Source: Candidatus Gorgonimonas leptogorgiae
GTDB taxonomy: Bacteria > Pseudomonadota > Gammaproteobacteria > Pseudomonadales > Endozoicomonadaceae
Assembly: GCA_929200515.1 (NCBI GenBank)
Contig: CAKNAD010000012.1
Location: 1-24,676, forward strand
Direction: 5' to 3'
Length of the DNA stretch: 24,676 nt
How positions within the stretch are numbered: the first letter of the stretch is position 1; the number at the start of each line of letters is the position of its first letter. The translations under genes and the position numbers were made by a program. The notes below the pieces were generated by a model. It did not search any database and was not told the origin of the DNA. It saw only the letters and a program-made list of their open reading frames with translations. Below are positions 22,400 to 24,676 of this stretch, one piece after another.

Positions 22400-23503
22400 T
22401 TAAGATACAACACAACCACCGTGTTTTTTTGCTTTTTTTAATGGTTCACAAGTAGCTTTTTCTTCTATTTCATTAATTATTTTATCAGCTAAGCAAGTAT
22501 CTTTATTTTCTCTACAATATTTTTCAGAGTCCACAAGAGCTTCTGCAAGTTGTTGGTTGGCATTTAAAAATTCAGCTATTTTTTCTTTAGCTGCTATTAA
22601 ATAATCAGGATGGTTCTCAGCTTCTTGTAATGATATATTATATTTACGTGAAATATTAGTTTTTGTAGTTGATATAAAAAAATCAAAAATTTCATTGCTT
22701 AAGGAGCAATCATTAATAAATTGTATAACGATACTTATAGTCCTAACTGACATTGAATAACCCGATTGTTGAGAGTTGTATGTAGATAACAATCCAAAAT
22801 CACATAGTTTAATTTTTTGTTGCGAAAAAAACATCAAAAAATTACCCGCATGAATATCATCATGGTGTATTTTAAGTTTGTCGCAATCACGAACGCCTGA
22901 TAAGCATTCTTTCATAGCATAATTACCGTTTTCTTTGCTAATATTTATTTTTCTATCAACTCGTAGCTGTCTGTAATCTTTTAAGCTTATACTAGCTAAT
23001 TCCATTACTATGTGGACTTTGAATTTAAAAAAATTACCAGCTATTTCTTCTTCAAATGCTGATATTATTTTAACAACATTTTCACTGTGTCTTAATTTTA
23101 ATAGTGTATTTATTTCATCAATAGTATCTTTTGCGTAGCTACGATCGATTTGTTGCCCTGCTAAATCCTTAATAGATTTAGTGTTTTTTGTTGTTTTTAC
23201 TGCTATTTTTTGCTTAGCGCTACCATTATATTTAAAATATCCTTTAAAGACGATACCCTGAATGCCTTTTCCTAATTGTTTTTTGATTGTGATATTATCT
23301 GCAAAATTAGAATCACTTTGTATAAAACTAGAATAATCATTATTATTACTAGATACTAATCTGGAAGTTATTTGAGTATCTTCTTTAATAGTAACGGTTT
23401 TACCTGCGAACGTCGGATTATTAGTGTTTTGCTTATTATTACTTGCAAATAAATCCCTTTGAGAACCACTAGCTATTGGGGTATTGAGAACTATATAATC
23501 CAC
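22400..23503 (-). CDS. Eukaryote-like protein kinase with C-terminal CaaX box, candidate effector
   Basis: A 367-residue kinase-fold protein. After a 70-residue polar N-terminus come the glycine loop LGKGIQGIVFKG (77-88), the VAIK-type lysine K103 in IAVKTT, a helix-C glutamate (E130), the catalytic loop HHDDIHAGNF with D216 and N221, and DFG at 235-237. The ATP-site residues are therefore all present. The second half of the C-lobe is hard to align and has no APE motif. The chain ends KKAKKHGGCVVS: a basic run followed by Cys-aliphatic-aliphatic-Ser, the CaaX signal for prenylation by eukaryotic enzymes. Bacteria lack these enzymes, so this suggests action on host membranes after export. The start is GTG 23503 with AAGGAG 7-8 bases upstream. 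There is no Sec signal. The substrate and export route are unknown. Confidence 0.85.
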   Translation of the reverse strand: MDYIVLNTPIASGSQRDLFASNNKQNTNNPTFAGKTVTIKEDTQITSRLVSSNNNDYSSFIQSDSNFADNITIKKQLGKGIQGIVFKGYFKYNGSAKQKIAVKTTKNTKSIKDLAGQQIDRSYAKDTIDEINTLLKLRHSENVVKIISAFEEEIAGNFFKFKVHIVMELASISLKDYRQLRVDRKINISKENGNYAMKECLSGVRDCDKLKIHHDDIHAGNFLMFFSQQKIKLCDFGLLSTYNSQQSGYSMSVRTISIVIQFINDCSLSNEIFDFFISTTKTNISRKYNISLQEAENHPDYLIAAKEKIAEFLNANQQLAEALVDSEKYCRENKDTCLADKIINEIEEKATCEPLKKAKKHGGCVVS

Positions 23504-23549
23504 ACTACAACTCCTTTTGTATACTGGTACATCCTTGAAAATAGATTAT

Positions 23550-23558
23550 TTTATACCA
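23550..23558 (-). promoter_or_regulatory. Candidate extended -10 promoter of the kinase gene
   Basis: On the minus strand TGGTATAAA fits an extended -10 (TG-N-TATAAT with one change). It would give a leader of about 40 bases before GTG 23503. No -35 is obvious, as allowed for extended -10 promoters. Confidence 0.35.
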
Positions 23559-23676
23559 TAAAAAAATAAAAATAAAAATAAATACAGTAGTTTTACGTTA
23601 AATACATAAAAAAATACCCACAACTAAGTATTGTTTTTTATATAATATTTTATATTTATATGTAAGGATTTATATT

Positions 23677-24179
23677 ATGGATAGTGTTAGTAACAACAGG
23701 GCAAAACAAGTTTTATATGGTCATTTTATGGATTGAGCGTAAAAAATGAACCATCAGCTTCTGGAAACATCTTAACCGTAAAACCCGCTAAGTCTTTAAT
23801 AAGCATACTTGAAGATAATAGGGAGGTAGCAGATACAAGCCTTAATAGTAGACAAATAACACGGACTGAGCCTTTATTAGAAAAATTAATAGTAGCATTA
23901 CGTGAAAATTATCAAGAACAAGTTAGCTCTATTATAGAACTAATGGCAATACTTGTAGAAACTAACAACACAAAAATGCTTAAATTTTTACATAAAAATA
24001 ATATATTAGATATAATGCAAAAACAAAAAAGCGATCAATATCCAAGATTTTACTGTTCTTGCTTTATTAACGCTAACATCTGTAGCTTGAGCTGATAGAA
24101 TTACAGCTATTAATAATTCAAATACAGAAGAATATTAGTAGGTTTAGGCTTGTTTTGCTGCATTCTAGCAAATGTTTGA
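23677..24179 (+). pseudogene. Frameshifted remnant of a helical-repeat-like protein
   Basis: An ATG at 23677 with a good ribosome site (AGGA, 8 bases upstream) opens a frame that stops after 19 codons (MDSVSNNRAKQVLYGHFMD). The reading continues from 23733 in another frame for 120 codons, including LLEKLIVALRENY, SSIIELMAILVETNNTKMLK and NNILDIM. Near 24044 an extra base breaks it: dropping one A of CCAAGATTTT lets it run on as DFTVLALLTLTSVA, then an in-frame TGA (24088-24090), then ADRITAINNSNTEE. A further shift near 24132 gives ILVGLGLFCCILANV, ending at 24179. At least three frame breaks or stops mean it is dead, or very poorly sequenced. The short helical units recall ARM/HEAT-like repeats, but no family is certain. 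Confidence 0.65.
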
Positions 24180-24676
24180 TTGCAATTTTTTTGCTTCATC
24201 TAAAATCCTTAGCGGTGTTTTAATAATTTAGCTGTTTAAGTTAAACTGCTAGTTTAACGGTAAATTATCTTATTTTAAGCCTACACTCGCCCCACTAGGT
24301 GTATTTAAAACCTTAGCTTTGTCTATACCTGTTGTAGTTCAATAAGAATGTTTTGCGTTTTGAAATAGACTATGTATAATGGTTTTTAAACGAATATGAG
24401 CATAGAAGATTGAGGTTATTTTTGTATACTTCCGAGCTATTAATCGGCATATCAACTGTTTTATTTTATAACAAGTCTTGTAAACATAATTTAGTAGCAC
24501 AATATCATTGACTGCAAGGGTATTATTTTACTATTTTTTCTTAAATTTAACTTCATAATGTATTTTACAAGAAAATGTACATAAGAAATTTCTTGTTATA
24601 CCATAGTAAAATATTTAAATCCAAGAATCTTTAACCAATCAATTAAAATTTTATTTTTTTAAAATCACATATTAAA
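24180..24676. other. Right end of window, no gene assigned
   Basis: AT-rich, without a convincing gene. It holds a hairpin at 24240-24258 (GTTAAAC, loop TGCTA, GTTTAAC) and another at 24567-24596 (ACAAGAAA/TTTCTTGT, 14-base loop). A 62-codon stop-free stretch on the minus strand (24339-24527) has no start codon and no recognisable match. The hairpin at 24240 is downstream of the pseudogene but has no T-run. Confidence 0.5.
24240..24258. other. Perfect 7-bp inverted repeat
   Basis: GTTAAAC, TGCTA, GTTTAAC. About 60 bp past the end of the pseudogene; possible transcript-end hairpin of the original gene, without a U-tract. Confidence 0.45.

Noticed and set aside
24088..24090. In-frame TGA in the pseudogene, considered as a sign of TGA read as tryptophan
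   Set aside because: The intact genes here use TGG for Trp and have no internal TGA, and the pseudogene also has frameshifts, so decay explains it better.
24339..24527. Minus-strand 62-codon stop-free stretch, considered as a transposase fragment
   Set aside because: No start codon in frame and no transposase motif; such stretches are expected by chance.

Overview
The window looks like a piece of an AT-rich chromosome from a host-associated gammaproteobacterium. The assignment rests on a long-form DapD of the Pseudomonas type, the classical gammaproteobacterial pair of separate RelA and SpoT enzymes, a ZnuC with the proteobacterial His-rich tail, and a YjiH-type GATE protein. The listed protein genes cover about 76% of the window. 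The gaps hold degenerate interspersed repeats and at least one decaying gene, which fits a lineage in, or recently through, host-restricted genome reduction. I cannot name the species.

Layout, left to right. 1-3195: a YjiH-like membrane protein and dapD, each standing alone. 3738-5975: relA. 6984-12589: a two-gene cassette present twice in tandem. Each copy is a 144-residue, four-span membrane protein followed by a large coiled-coil protein with a closely spaced pair of hydrophobic helices (505 and 701 residues). No family is recognised for either. 12809-17199 (minus strand): a three-gene operon whose first product has the architecture of a type III secretion pore-forming translocator (SctE: SipB/IpaB/YopB) and whose second resembles the partner translocator SctB; the third is an unassigned, probably secreted protein. 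17377-20326 (minus strand): znuC and spoT. 20845-22143: an unassigned hydrophilic protein with a very acidic tail. 22400-23503 (minus strand): a eukaryote-like protein kinase whose last four residues, CVVS, form a CaaX prenylation box behind a basic stretch. 23677-24179: a frameshifted pseudogene. The right end holds nothing I can assign.

How the parts may fit together (inference). The translocators would form the host-membrane pore of a type III machine encoded elsewhere. The kinase, the 432-residue protein and perhaps the duplicated coiled-coil proteins are then candidate effectors or host-membrane proteins; the kinase is predicted to borrow host prenylation to anchor itself. The housekeeping genes supply lysine/peptidoglycan precursor (dapD), zinc uptake (znuC; znuA and znuB are not in this window) and full (p)ppGpp control (relA with a ruined hydrolase site, spoT with an intact one).

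Two interspersed repeat families (called A and B here) sit only between genes, in both orientations. B copies flank the second four-span gene as an inverted pair, and a B and an A copy lie inside the second cassette. No tRNA, rRNA, CRISPR array or intact insertion sequence was found.
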